This document shows, piece after piece, positions 1-15,700 of a stretch of 64,000 nucleotides of DNA. Origin of the DNA: Corbicula japonica (lineage: Eukaryota; Mollusca; Bivalvia; Venerida; Cyrenidae); the NCBI GenBank assembly GCA_038501625.1, contig JAZAYU010000012.1, positions 12,054,993-12,118,992 on the forward strand. Reading direction: 5' to 3'. The translations under genes and the position numbers were made by a program. How positions within the stretch are numbered: the first letter of the stretch is position 1; each line of letters starts with the position of its first letter. A model generated the notes under the pieces. That model was given only the letters and a program-made list of their open reading frames with translations, ran no database searches and had not been told where the DNA came from.

Positions 1-581
1 TGAGTGTAATAAACAAAAATAGAAACAGGAAGTCTCTGACAAAATGAGCCTTATTGCAATACATACTGTATTTAAATTGCTGGAAGCTAACCCAGCACAA
101 GAGAGGTTTGTTTTTTTTGTTTAAATGTATTTTTAAGAAGTATCATAATAATTATTTTTCATCAAGCGGAATAAAAAATTTTTTTCTCAAGTTACACCAA
201 ATAAAAAAAAACTCCAGTTAACCTTAAAATCTATTACTACAATATCATCTTAAATCCCAGTGCAGTCTGATTTGGATCTACAATGTTTGCATCCAGGTCA
301 CAAACAATGAAATGAATCTAAAGCGAACCCTTTAGATCCAAATATAACGGCATAGATGTGCCAGTTAAACTGGATATACACTGATACACATATCCATGAA
401 ACATGTAAATATGTTAGTTTTTATTTGAGACCTTAGTTTTATTTTGTCAGAGACCCGCTTATATCTTCAACAAACAGAATCATGATAAATTATAAAATTT
501 AGAATTTCTGACTTAATTACTTGAAAATTCATTTCCCATGATAAAAACGCACATTGCCAAAATAACCATAGAGTGAGCAAA
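1..581. other. 3' UTR side of TMEM272-like gene; no gene seen
   Basis: AT-rich. Reverse-strand AATAAA at 438-443 is the nearest candidate polyadenylation signal, about 140 nt past the stop codon. Nothing else is recognisable. Confidence 0.4.
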
Positions 582-772
582 TTATTTCTCCAGAACGCCA
601 CAACAGGCTGCAAAGATGCCACCTATGCAGACACAACAGCACACACAGCCCATGATAATGTAGGTTGATGTTATTAACCAGAAAGAAAACCAGTAGAGTG
701 ATGGATCACAGTAGTTAGAGGCATCCGAATTGCTCGTCCAATCTCCGTGTGTTCTGTACACCCAAACATTAC
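582..772 (-). CDS. TMEM272-like exon 6 (terminal)
   Basis: Acceptor TTTTAG at 773-774. Encodes the end of TM3, a polar loop and the Cys-rich TM4 (CVCCCVC at about residues 218-224), then CGVLEK and TAA. The Cys cluster near the membrane suggests palmitoylation, which is inference only. Confidence 0.8.
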
Positions 773-3700
773 CTAAAATAAACCAAATTGTCATTTTAAT
801 TTTTAATATGACAACTAGAAGTGAGCTAAGACTGCACTTAACCCTTCAACTCCATACATACACATTTTTACGTGTGTGCAACCAGTGTAGATCCAGATCA
901 GATAGCACATCTGTGCCGGCTGATCATGATCTGCAAGGTTCGCTTTTGAATAATTAGGTTATTATAATAGCAAAAATTTACAGTGCAGATACTGATTAGA
1001 CAGCACAGACGTGCCAGCTGGTCTGGATCGACACTGTTCCCCCTGCAATAAACTTTCAGGTGTATCTTTGGAGTTAAGGGTTAATATTGGTCAAGTCCAT
1101 GTTTAAAGTCTAGTAGGGATTTACACAGTATCCCTAAAAACACGGACTAATCCTATCAAGGTATTGTTCTGCTAAACAATTTCTAAAACAATCAAACCGA
1201 GATAAAACAAATACTGATCATAATGTCTTGATGTCATCAAACATGTTGTCATTACATGTACCATCAGTTCCAGCCATGAACATTTGATGCAGTATGATGA
1301 AATTGGGCATATTGTCAATGTGACCTGTGGTGCAGACCCAGCCTATGCATCCATTCAGTCTAATCAGGGTCTATACTGGTTGCCATTCAGTCAGAGCATT
1401 CTTAATTCATATAGAAGACTTCAAGATCTTTCTCAGGTCATGAATGTTTGCAGTTTGATTAGGGTCTACACTCACAGCAAAATCATTAAACCCTCTGCCA
1501 TGGTGCATCACATATATTATTGGTTAAAACAGAATGATAACACATCAATACATCTTATTGCCAGGTCTATGATGTTGTGTATTAAAATGCTATGACAGTT
1601 CAACCATTCTGGCAAATATTACAAGTTTAAATAAGAGTGCTAAACTGTCACAAAACATGCCCGTCAAAAAGGGAACACTTGTAATGACTTTTAGGTGACA
1701 ACTAAAGGGCTTAATCTTAACACCAGACTTAATTGAGATATTTACTTGTTTAACTAGAATTATCACTGAAAGTGATTAAATACCCCCACATGTATGCTTG
1801 ATAATTGAACTGGGAATGCTTCGAATCAATGGCATAATGTGCCCCACTTTCAATCCAAAGTGTCGTCTTCACAGTAGCCACATATTCAGCAAGTTTCATC
1901 ACAATATCTCATTCCTTCTAAATTTATTGAGCAGAAATGGTTTAAATATGTTAGTAACAGTGGCCTTTATCTTACTTTTATCTAAGAACTGTGTGCCAAA
2001 CATTGTTTATGAGGAATCATCCAGAAACCATTTTTTCTATTTTTAGTAACAGTGACCTTGACCCCATCAGGCCCAATTTGAATACAAAGTTTCGTCTTCA
2101 CAGACACTACCTATATAGCAATTTTCATCACAATATCTCATTCTGAACCAAAGTTATTGAGCATACAGTTTATTTTCTATTTTTAGTAACAGTGACCTTG
2201 ACCCCACAGGCCTTGAATCCCAAAAGTCATCTTCACAAAAACCATCAATACACCAAATTTCATTTAAGAATCTCATTCCAAGCTATAGTTACTGAGTGGA
2301 AACGAAGTTTTGAAGTTTAAATAACAGTGACCTTGACCTTGAACCCACAGGCCCCAAAGTCAAACCTAATCTTTATCTTGTTATGTTACATCTGTGTCCC
2401 AAAAAATAATTAAATCTATGAAGTATTTCATGAGTTATAGTCCAGAAACAATTTTTCTTTTTTAAGTTACAGTGACCTTGACACTGACCCCTCAGGCCCC
2501 AAAGTCGAACTCGACCTGTATCTTCTGATATTACATATATGTACCAAAAAAGGATTTAATCTGTGAAGTTTTTCATGAGTTATTATCTGGAAACCCTTTT
2601 TCTATTTTAGTAATACTGACCTTGACATTGACCCCACCAGCCCCAAAGTCGAACTTGACCTGTATCTTGTGATGTTACATCTATTTACCAAACAAGGATT
2701 AAATCTGTGAAGTGTTTCATGAGTTATCATCCGGAAACCATTTTTCTATTTTTAGTAACAGTGACCTTGACACTGACCCCAACAGCCCCAAAATCGAACT
2801 TGACCTGTATCTTATGACGATATACCTGTGTACCAAAAATTATTTAATTCTGTCAAGCCTTTCATGAGTTATCATCTGGAAACGAAGAATCCGACCGACT
2901 GACCGACCGACCGACCGACCGACAGACAGACAGACCGACCGACCGACAAGCTCACTCCTATATACCCCCTCAAACTTCGTTTGTGGGGGTATAATAAAAG
3001 AAATAATAAAGATTGTGTCTACACTCTGCACGCCACTGATGCACTACATCCACATTTCTGCATATTTTTAACATGAAATTTTGTATAACGTATTACAGCC
3101 TTCATACTCAATGAGATGTTGGACAACATGATTTCATTGTTAGGGAAGAAATGAGGTGTTCACAACACATCAAAAAGAGACTTATCCAGTAATAAACCAA
3201 GCATAAAAGAAACAGCTAAATGTGTCATCAAAAGCATTAGTATTTCTTTTCCTTATGCCTAATGAACATTTATTTATTTAGATTGGAAACACTTACCAGC
3301 AATAAACCATGCAAACAGGAAACAGTTGAGTGTCGCATCAAATGGATTGGTCTTGGCATTTTTCTCATCTCCATCTTCATCACCTTTGTTCTTGCACCTC
3401 TGAATGAGGCTCGACAAATTCTTGACAATACCAAAGCAGCCGCCAACAATCAGGTAGATTGGAATCATTCTCTCTGCTGGACAATGGCCCTTGTGTATCG
3501 CCCCTGACAAAATATATGTCCACATGTTAAACAGTTAAACAAAAGAATACAAAGCAAGTTTACTTTCCTTGGAACCATTACCTTTATTGTGCACTTCTTT
3601 ACTTCAAAACACCTTTATGTCATAGAATCTTTCAATTAATTACATAACAGTTGCTTACTGTTACACGTGACAATCAGTTTCTTCTCTTTGACTTGTATGA

Positions 3701-6700
3701 ACAGATTTATATCACCCAATTTCTAGTCAGAATAAAAGCACATATTTAGAAGATAGTTTACTCAGTCTGGTTTCCTGCACATTTAAGTATTAAATACTTG
3801 AATGTTGGGATAGCCAAACGCAAAGCATATTTGAATGCCATTGCAAATATGTTTTTGTCAAGTAACCACAGGTAACAATTTATTTGTCTCTAAAGAGGTT
3901 TAGATCTTAGCAAAGTTGGCAGTCAGCAATAACTGTTTGGATTTGTCACTAACCAATCCATGTGACAAACTGACGAACAGCAACTGAAGTTGCCTTGCAA
4001 GGTGACAATAAATGCCATTTGAAATCTTAAAACCTCAATCCCTCAAAAACTTTTTCAAACACATGTCACCTTTATCGTACTGGCTGTCACTGTTTTTGTG
4101 CATCTATTTTCATGGGTTCATACAAAGATACAAAACTCTAGTTTTATAGAAATTGCTAAATACAAAATTTAATGTCATTAAAATGTTGGTCTACTATACT
4201 TACCCATCACTATCATAGCAACAGGAATGGCCATCACCACTGCTAGAACTATGGTACATCCAACTGAAAACATTATACAGAACAATATTATTTAACATGG
4301 GTGCATGTACATAGTGATGCCATTTTACTTAATATAGTTTTCATCAAAATATTACAAAGGTGAGGAAAGTAGCTGTGTGGTCCCAGGCTTCAAGCAGTTT
4401 TTTGGGTCACTTTGAACTGCAGGTCAACTGATTATGAAAATCTACTCACTTAGTGCATTAAATTAACATGCTCTGCATTTTTGTATTTATAACAGATTTT
4501 TTAAAACTAAGGCAGCATAAGGTATCTACTGAAACAAATTTGTGAAGAAATGTAATACATATCACCACTAAATTACATGATAACTGCTTCATTTTGCCTG
4601 GGTTCCCTTAAATGTGAGTTGTACCATATTGCAGGGGTCGAATCGACCCAAGTGTGATCTTTTGACCTGGAATGACTGATACAATCTCTGTCAAAACAAG
4701 TTGACTATTTTGATATATAATATAATGTATATACATGTAATAACATACTTGTTCCACAGAGGATGACCAAGAACTTCTTGCAGAAGTCCACATTGCCTTC
4801 TGACTGCTGCTTGGCGGCCTTCACCTTTCCATAGAGGGAGTCATACGATGGTGGAGGAGCTAGACAAAATAAATACAGTACTTTACCATCTATTCCATGT
4901 GAAACAGCTTTTATCCCACAGGCAAACAGTGTTGATTCAGATCTGCCTACACAATTGCAAGGACAGTCATAGCATAATCTACACTGTTTGCTTTTTGGAC
5001 AGAAATAACCAAACTAAGTAAATATAATACTTGACTCTTGCAGATCACTTTCAGGGGTAGATCCTGATCATTCATAATGTGTGTGCAGGCTGATACGGAA
5101 CTACACTGGTTGAACATGCGAAATATGTGGTATCTCATTAAGTAAATGGTAAAATGTGTTGGTCTGTGAAAGTAAACATGTAACTATGAAACAATTGCAT
5201 GTCATTATTGTGTACCAGTAATTGATTGTACATCAGAAATTATCTTTGAAGCTAAAACAATAGTTTAATCAAAACTCACTGAACATAAAAATTATCTTTG
5301 AAGCAAAACAATGAAGTACTATCATAACTAAAAAAATATCAGAAATTATCTCTGATTTTCTATAAAGCAAAAATCAATGCAGTATACTGTATAAGTGGTA
5401 ATGTTCGCGAGGATGTAATGTTCAAGTATTTCGCAATTTGATAAAAATCGCGAAATTATCAGCCAGCGTAAATTAGAGCTTATGTTCAAGCAAAATTTTA
5501 CCCCTACACCGGACTATGGTGAAACAAAACGTGTAAGTTACATAATCATTGAACTTTATTACAAGACTACATAGTATACCTGTACAGATTAAAAGCCACG
5601 TAAACCTACAATTAATACCAAATATCAAAACTTACAAACAATTGTACTAATTAAATTTGATAAACTAAACGACGATTCCTTGGGAAACTATTAACTGTCT
5701 ATGTAATTTGTATATATATACACCGGTATGGATTGTATCCAGCATTGGTGAAAGTCAGATATTATCATGTCAGTCTTGGAGGCAAGTAAATCGTGGGCCT
5801 TCATAAGCCAACATGCATGTATTGGCTTGAAGTTTGTTGTTCTTAGGTCAATTTTCCTGCACATTACGTTTTAAACACGTCGAAAATGGCAAGCGCAGTT
5901 TGATAACACCTGCAACCTAAACAGGTAAAAACTGCGGTCAGAATTCACACCTGGTCATCGGTAATAATAGAGTTATCTGTTAAAAGGGCAAACAATTCAT
6001 TGATGGTTGCTAATTGACTGTCGGATCACGATGTTCACAGTTAGTCATTTAACAATCCAAGTTTTGGGAAGACTACTTTCATTTTCAACAATGCAATTTT
6101 TTGACAACCAAATAATTTAGAGTGACTATAACGACGTGTAATTTTTATGAATTTCATTAAATCAATTTTTCACGAACATTTCCGCACGCGAAATGCCGGC
6201 AAAACTGAAAACGCAAACTTTTACGCCAGCGAAAATATCCACTTATACAGTACTCAAAGGGAATAATGTATTGATATATAACCATGTTCTGTACTGTATA
6301 GCACTCAGTGATAAAAACCAACACATCTCCCTGCCAATTAAATCTGCATAAGATTTTCCAAATGTTTGATTAAAATATTCATTATGATCGCAGTACTTGG
6401 AAACTTAAAATCATTCTAGTAGGATAAACATGATAAATAAGCCAAACAGAGCATATAAACCTGTTTTATGCAAACTCAATATGCAACTACTTTCAGAGCA
6501 AGAAAAATCTCCATACCTCAGCTTGATGACAGTTAATGAGAAAAAAGTAAATAAATAAAGTAATGTGAATGTGTCCCTTTAATCTCAAAAATCAACAGGG
6601 GTCATCTTTTGACAATAAGCTATCACAATACCAAGTTTGGTGACTTAAAGTTAAACAAGAAACCAATTTTCAACTAGATGTTTTTTGTGAAAAACGCATG

Positions 6701-9700
6701 TCTCCCCCCTGCGCCGCCCCCCCCCCCCCTGGGCCCAGACCCCTGTGACCTTGACCTTTGACCTACTGATCCCATAATCAATAGGGTTCTTCTACTCAAT
6801 AAGGGCTATTACCCTATTTAGTTTGAATGCTCTGGGTCAAGCGGTACTCCAGTAATTGACCGGATACGGTTTTTACTCTTCCGGGCCCCATGTGACCTTG
6901 ACATTTGACCTACTGACCCCAAAATCAATAGGAGTCCTCTACTCAATAAGGACATCCATCGTATGAAGTTTGAATGGTCTAGGTAAAATAGAACTCTTAT
7001 TATTGAGTGGAAACGGTTTTCACTCTTCAGGCCCCTGTGACCTTGACATTTGACCTACTGACCCCAAAATCAATAGGGTTCTTCTAATCAAAAAGGGCTA
7101 TCACCCTATGAATTTTGAAGGCTGTGGGTCAAACGGTACTCCAGTTATTGAGCAGAAATGGTTTTCACTATTCAGGCCCCTGTGACCTTGACCTTTGACC
7201 TACTGACCCCAAAATCAATAGGGTTCTTCTACTCTATAATGGCTATCAACCTATGAAGTTTGAAGTCCCTGGGTCAAAGGGTACTCAAGTTATGGAGCAG
7301 AAACGTTTTTCACTCTTTAGGCCCCTGTGACCTTGACCTATTGACCCCAAAATCAATAGGGTTCTTCTACTCAATAAGGGCTGTCATCCTATGAAGTTTG
7401 AAGGCTCTGGGTCAAAGGGTACTCGAATTATTGAGCGGAAACGGTTTTCACTATTCAGGCCCCTGTGACCTTGACCTTTGACCTACTGACCCCAAAATCA
7501 GAAGGGTTCTTCTACTCAATAAGGGCTATCACCCTATGAAGTTTGAAGGCACTGGGTCAAAGGGTACTCAAATTATTGAGTGGAAACAGTTTTCACTCTT
7601 CGGGTCACTGTGACCTTGACCTTTGACCTACTGACCCCAAAATCAATAGGGTTCTTCTACTCAATAAGGGCTGTCATCCTATGAAGTTTGAAGGCTCTGG
7701 GTCAAAAGGTACTTGAGTTATTGAGCGGAAACGGTTTTCACTCTTCGGGTCACTGTGACCTTGACCTTTGACCTACTGACCCCAAAATCAATAGGGTTCT
7801 TCTCATCAATAAGGGCTATCATCCTATGAAGTTTGGAGGCTCTGGGTCAAAGGGTACTCGAGTTATTGAGCGGAAACAGTTTTCACTCTTTGGGTCACTG
7901 TGACCTTGACCTTTGACCTACTGACCCCAAAATCAATGGGGTTCTTCTACTCAATAAGGGCTATCACCCAATGAAGTTTGAAGTCTCTGGGTCAAAGGGT
8001 ACTCGAGTTATTGAGCGGAAACAGTTTTCACTCTTCGGGTCACTGTGACCTTGACCTTTGACCTACTGACCCCAAAATCAATAGGGTTCTTCTACTCAAT
8101 AAGGGCTATCACCCAATGAAGTTTGGAGGCTCTGGGTCAAAGGGTACTCGAGTTATTGAGCGGAAATGGTTTTCACTCTTGGGGTCACTGTGACCTTGAC
8201 CTTTGACCTACTGACCCCAAAATCAATAGGGTTCTTCTACTCAATAAGGGCTATCACCCTATGAAGTTTGAAGTCTCTGGGTCAAAGGGTACTCGAGTTA
8301 TTGAGCGGAAACGAAGTGTGACAGACGGACGGACGGACGGATGGACAGACGGACAGGGCAAAAACAATATGTCTCCCCCAGAGGGGGGGAGACATAATGA
8401 AAGGCCATTCTGACACAGATGTTTGACCTATTGACCCTAAAATTAACTTCGGTCATCTAGTGACCATCCGCAATCAATGGTCCAAGTTAGGTGACAATAG
8501 ATCACACCATGGGGACATCTACAGAACATGATCAACCTATATACATGTACCAAGACAGGTGATTGGCAGTTGCACCATTTTTGAGTTATTGTTAGCAGTT
8601 ATTGCTTGGAAACCAATTTTCAATCAAAGGTCACTTGACCAATTCACCCCCATAATCAATAGTAGTCAAATATTAATCATAAGCAATCTATGTAGAATCT
8701 AAGTTTCATTTTTATAAATCAAACTGTTTGTATGTTAAAGCAGCATTACTTCAATTTAACCCGTTCTTGTATGAAATATTACATGTATTTAGAACTATAG
8801 GCACAAATTTGCAGCATTAGTTCGGGCTTATAAAATTTTAATTTACTAAAATAAATTTGGTCCGCGCGACTAAAAGCGAAAGTAGGATTTCCGAAAAGTC
8901 ACAAAAATAGAGATCGCGCATGGAGTGGTCGCTTCATCGGTGCTAAATTTAGCTCAATTATATTTAGCTTCTTAAAAGTTTGTTAACTATAATTTAACAA
9001 TATCATTGAAAATCCGGTATATAAGAAAAAATTTGATCGGACCTTTTGTGTTCTGTTAGAGAGTTTATATATTGGAGTCTATATGGACAAATATGATTTT
9101 TCAATAGTATATTCTCACTTAAGTTTAGGGCTGGGGCTTTAACTGGAAACCACTATGATTGTCTTCAATTAAATGTCACTGTGACCTTGACCTTCAAATT
9201 TTTTACAAAAAAATCACTAGGTGTCATACTGACACTAAGCAATCTATAAGCTATATTTGGTGATTAGAGATTACACTGTGCTGAAAGTTACATGTACTGA
9301 TGTCACTGTGACCTTGACATTTGTCCTTTTTGACTCAAAAAATCAAAATAGGTAATCTACCAAAAATAAGAAATAAATAATGTACGTTTTGTATAGGTCT
9401 GACATGGTTCTTCAGTACTAAAATTTCGATTTCAGTTAGATTTTGGCTTGCACTGAAAAAAATCAAACACAATGCCGACTGATATTTTCATTGAGAAGTA
9501 GCCCGGGAAAGTATAATTGACTTAAGGTTGTTCATTGTTAATCACGCCTTCAGGTTGCTATACTTTAAGCCACAGCTTTTGTTACTGTTTCAACATCCGC
9601 AAGGGGAATGAAAGCTACAAAAATTTGATTGAAATTGAAATTGATATAGAGCATTTTGGAGCTGCAGTTCTAACAGTCGTTGCAAGACATAAAACGTGGT

Positions 9701-12700
9701 GGGTGTCTTGCGAAGTGCTGCAGTGCAACAGGTGCTCGCTGTGTCAATATCTAGTTAACGAAATTTGTAGTAATTGACGCACTGCGGGGAATCACGTGGT
9801 TTTGCTTTGATACCATGCATGGATAATGGCTGCCCAAAATCGCCGGTAAGTTCATCTTTTTTAGTTATTGTATAACCAACATCGGTTTATACTTTTCAAG
9901 ATATAGCCTATCATATGCAGAATTGAATTTCTTTTCAATTGGTACCTTACTTTCCCCTCAGAGTTGCGTTTATTTCTAGTTTACCCTTTGCATGTGCTTT
10001 GTTTACATTTTGTGTAGGGATACATCTTTCACGTATGAACCCTATCCTTTCATATAATTGCTTGAAATGATACATTTTATTAGATTTTTTTGCTTATAAT
10101 GTTTAGTGAGTGTTCTCTCAAGTGTTTGTAATGATTTGGAATTTTTATCTTTGATATTAAACAAAATACCGGCATAATAAGTGAAATGATATTTGCTACA
10201 GAATAAAATTTTATGATATCTTTCACATTTGATTCCAATGTAATTCAAGTACCACGAGAAAAAAGCATTAAAAATACCCTATCCTGTTATGATCCGTTTG
10301 ATGAATAAGACTTTATCGTAGCGGAAGAAGTTGAAGTGTAAATATCAGCAAGTTAAGATTTAAAAAAAAAAATAATGCCAATATAGAGATATTTATTATA
10401 TGTTCATATGCAACCGATTGTCAAGTCCTTGTCACGCTCTTAATATCACGCTCTTATTTTCAGTAATTCAACAATGGATGAGCATCTTTGCAAGTATTAA
10501 AACAAGTCATATCTGCAGATATAAGATAAGATTAGGTACAGGAAGACGTGATTTTGCCCTTATGATATACTGAAATGAAAAAAAGGAAATACGAATTCCC
10601 TATAACAATTTCAAGCAATTCAAGGCTGGAAATTTTTTTTTTACGTACAACCGTATTAGACAAGTTATATATAGTCATACATTTCATCAGTTTTATTTAA
10701 ACTGTCTTGTGTATGCCACGTTTAACACGAATGCGGGCTATTAAAATAATGTCCATCTACAAAACGTAAATGATCTGTACGTGAAAGATATCATACAATT
10801 TTATTCCGTGGCAAATATCATTTCACTTATTGTGCCGGTATTTTGTTTAATATCAAAGAAAAAAATCCAAATCATCAAATACACTTGAAAGAACACTCGT
10901 TAAACATTATAAGTAAAGAAAATCTAATAAAATGTATCATTTCAAGCAATTATATGAAAGAAATGGGTACATACATAAAAGATGTATCCTAAAATGTAAA
11001 CAAAGCAAATGCAAAGGGTAAACTAGAAATATACGCAACTCTGAGGGGAAAGTAAGGTACCAATGGAAAAGAAATTCAATTCCGCGTATGATAGGCTATA
11101 ATCTAGGAAAGTATAAACTGATGTGGGCTATACAAAAACTAAAACAGATAAACTTACCGGCGATTTTGGGCGGCCATTATCCGTGCATGGTATCAAAACA
11201 AAACCATGTGATTCCCTGCAGTGTGACCGGAAACCAATTTTCAATGGAAACTATTTTTCAATTCAAATTCCTTGTGAATTAGTAAATTTACCTACTGACC
11301 CCATAATCAATAGGGGTCAACTAATCAAGACCAGAAGAAGCAATCTATATACCAAGTTTGGTGATGGTTAAGTAAAAACTGTTCTTCAATAGTTGATTGG
11401 AAACCAAAAAAGTTTACAAACAGAAAACCTGCCCAACATAATATAACAATTTCAAATTGGCATATGAAACATTAGAAAAATAGTTCTATATGTAAAAACT
11501 GACAAGGAATACAAAACATCCTGCAATATATTTTATTGGCATAAAAGGAAATCATAATCTTCATGATCATACAAAAGTACATCAATAAATTCTGAGAAAA
11601 AGCAGAGGTTGTGTGTTTGAAAGCTTTTAAAGAAATAATGGACCCTTCCCTATCTCCAGCAAATGTTCTGCCAGCAAAAATGTATGATATAATTATTGAA
11701 AAGGTAATTATTTGTCCCACAAACTTTGGTCATTGGATCTTTTTCAAAATTTCTATCAACTCCATTTGTAGAATGATTGTCCATAAACCCTTTTTCCCAA
11801 GGATAAACCTGTTATCACATCTAGGCAAACAGTCCAGATCCATATATTAGGACCAACAGTGCTTACTTCTTGGTCAGAAATAACCTTTGAAATAAATCTT
11901 AAAGTGAAAATTTTAAATACAGATCAGAGAGAACAAATGGGCTGGCTTTTTTGGCTGTTCAACATGAAGTGTGATATTAGAAAGGTCCTCTCATTAAGTA
12001 AGTATACATAATTATTATGTTGTAATTTACTGAATTTAAATACTCTAAACAGCTATGCTTTTTAGATAAGAAGTAGTACATGTTTAGGTCAGAGACCGGC
12101 ATAGCTGTGATTTGATTTTTCACAGTTTTTCCCTGTATAAATGAAGCAATAAGCAAAACCACTGGTTTTCTGTACTTTCATTTTTCTTTGGGGACTAGGG
12201 GTGGGGTTGGAGGGGAAGGATTACTCCCAAACAGCTACATCACCATAAATATCATGTAATGTTTGAAAATTTAACTATCGGGACAGGGTGTGGTTAGAAC
12301 AATGGTTCTTCATGTACCCCAGATCAAATTCATCAAATAAGGAGATAATTTTATTTAAATAGTAGGTCTGCAAAGTTATGCTATAGATGTGGCATTCCAT
12401 AACATTGAAAGGTAAACATTTTTTGCAGTTTTGATGAAGTCTCGTCATTATCTAACTACCAATTATCCTTACAATATGTAGATGTATATGAGGAAATGAC
12501 ATAATGTGGTATTATTTAATTTGGGGGGGGGGGGGGGGGGGGGGGGCTGGGAGGGGGGAGTATTTTAACTAGCACAAAATGCCTAAAAATTAAACTCTAG
12601 TGAAATATAATGATACCACAGTATGTGGTCTCTGACCTACAGGTACAGTGTTTTTTTTTAAATACCTGGTGTAAGTTTATCTGCAAAACACAGAAATGTT

Positions 12701-15700
12701 ATAATACTGCCTGTCCTCTTGCACATACAGTGCTCCTTTTCAGTTGAGTTGTTGGGAAATTTTAGTAATAAAATTTAAAACTAGGAAAGTTAACACATTT
12801 GCAACAAAATATAATGTAAATAAATGAAAAGCGAGAAACACATATAGTGATGGTTTTTGTAACAGTCAAGGCACAACCTGTCATTATCTGCAATAGACAT
12901 TCAACAACATACACCTTGTGTTGACAAAAAGGTATATAATGCAGTTACTAAACATGTATTTGCATCATTTTGAATTTTTTATTAGAATTGAAAACAAGAT
13001 GGCCGGCACAATGCAATGAGATCAGGTTTACAACAACCCAGTATAGACATCTGAGTAGAAATTGGAATCAAGAGTTGTATCATGATAAATGCTACCCCTA
13101 ACCTACACACAGAAACTGAATTTCTATTTTTAGCAACAGTGACCTTGACCTTGATCACAGACATCTGGGTAGCAATCCCTAGCTGTCCTTCACATAAGCA
13201 ACCCATAGTTCAAGTTTGGCGTCAATAAGCCAAAGCAAACTCAAGTTAATGATCTAAAACTGAATTTCTATTTTTAGCAACAGCGACGTTGACTTTGATC
13301 ACAGACATTTGGGTAGCAATCCTAAGCTGTCCCTTGACATAAGCTACCCGCACACTTAGTTTGAAGTCAATGGGCCAAAGGAAACTCAAGTTATTGAGCA
13401 GAAACTAAATTTTTATTTTTAACAACGGTGACCTTGATCACAGACATCTGGGCAGCAATCCAAAGCTGCCTCTTGATATAAGCTAACCATGCACTAAGTT
13501 TGGTGTCCACAATCCAAAGTTATTGAGGGGAAACCAAAAGTTGACGCCCTTCCGCCTACTTCAGCATGACAATAACCAGTTTTTGTTGAAAACCTGGTTC
13601 AAAAGATATGTTTTGCATTGGCAAATTTCTGCCTCAGGTTGGCTGGAAAATGAACACTGACATATGGTAATATTTTACATGTATGTGCTATTGCTAGCCG
13701 TAATGAGCAATCTTCATATCAACCATCTTGTTAAACATAGCTTTGTTATCCACAGAAAAAGATCAGAACATAATATTTTTCAGTGATGGTCCATGAAATA
13801 ATATTTAATTTCTTCTTGCTGAAATCAATTTAAAAGCTTATAAAACAATAAAAGCTTATAAAACAATCAAAGAGCATGTAACTACCATAGTTTTTAAAAT
13901 AATATTTAAAAAAAAAAAAAACAACAACAGCAAACAACAATGTGATACCTGAAACATCTGCCATTTTTGGGTTGGCTCAATCAATGTGTGTGAAGGTGGA
14001 TAATCAAAATTCTGTGTTATTAAATTCAAGAGTGCCCAACTGTCACATAGAGCAGACACTGGTAATGAATTTTTGATGGCTACATGTATTAAAGGGCCTG
14101 AATTCAAGTGACCAAATCCGGCTGGTAAAATAACTTAGCTGAGAATATTGCTTAGTAGTTTAATTTAAAAAAAAATAAAAAAAATAATAGTATTGTTTTT
14201 TTTTCATTACTGTAACACATATCCACTCATCAGTAATTAAAGGGCCATAAATGAAGAGCGACTGGAGTTATATAGGAAAAGGTAAGGCCGTAAACATTGT
14301 AACCCACATTTGGTGAAGACTGAATAAAGACTTTCCATGTTAGAAAGAGGGACAGTGTTTATTTGATCAAATAACAGAAGCTAAGGGTCATAACTCTTGA
14401 GTCACTTGAGAAATATGGTTGATTATCGAACCTGGCCAAGGTAATATGGCCATAATACTCTGAATTAGTTTGGTGAATATTGCATTTAATTTTTTTATGG
14501 CTCAAGTTGCAGACACTTTTGTGGACACGGCCTGCCCACTTCAGGTGTTAAATGTTAAGTTTGTTTCAAACAGGCATATAAAAACTGTACAAAAGCTTTT
14601 TTAAAAATATTTTTATTATACATGAGGATATGTTACTTGCATTACTAATTGTGGATGCTTGGCTGTTGTTTCTGTGCCAGTTAAAACTACTAAAACAGTT
14701 GTGCAACACAGTAAGGAGTTATTAGTCTTAATGGTAAGTATGTTGTGAGGACAGGAACTATTTTTCCTTTTAAATGACATAATATTATACCACATAAAAT
14801 GTATTGATTTTGCACTTTTTAAAATATTAAGAGTGATTATCCACCTTTAATAGAAACTGATTAAAGCAAACATCTGCCACATTATAAATGGAATTTACGA
14901 GTTCAGACAAGCTACAGTCAGTGCACCATGTTGTACCTTGTACTATCATTTAATCTAGATAGAGCTATATGCCATGTCATGTACCTTGCAAAATAAAAAT
15001 ATTGCTGAGTAATTACAGTTACGGCAATATGTTCAATCAGTGTTTTTTTTCACTTTTGGGGGAAGGGGGTCGCAGCCCTTTGGAGGGGGAAAATTGCCAC
15101 ACGAACAAAGGAAAGGGGGAATATTTAGAAGATAGTTGCAGCTGTGAAACACAACAAAACAAAGTATTCACTGATCTTTTGCTTTTTGCTTTGCTAACAC
15201 TGTAGTACAACCAAGTAAATCTTGCCTCATACTTCCCAGAGTTGAATTTTTTTGCATCAGAAAAAAATTAAGATTTATCATCTTCACTATCATTTTCACT
15301 ATCACGCTATTACACATTAGCAGAACAAAATCAAACCGTACTTAACAGACTCCAGCAAAGGGGGAATTTTTTATTGGACGTGGGGGAAAAATATATACTA
15401 TTTTGAGGTCGGAATGGGGCCCAATTTCTCCAAATATTTGGCATAAAAGAAACACTGTCAATAAACAAGAGGGCCATGATGGCCCTTTATCGCTCACCTG
15501 AGTACAAGAAAATTCTATTTTTAGTAACAGTGACCTAGTTTTTGGACCCAGATGACCCATATTTGAACTCGTCCAAGAAATCATTGGGACAAACATCCTG
15601 ACCATGTTTCATGACAATCGAGGCAAAAATGTGACTGCTAGAGTGTTAACAAGAAAATTCTATTTTTAGTAACAGTGACCTAGTTTTTGGACCCAAATTA

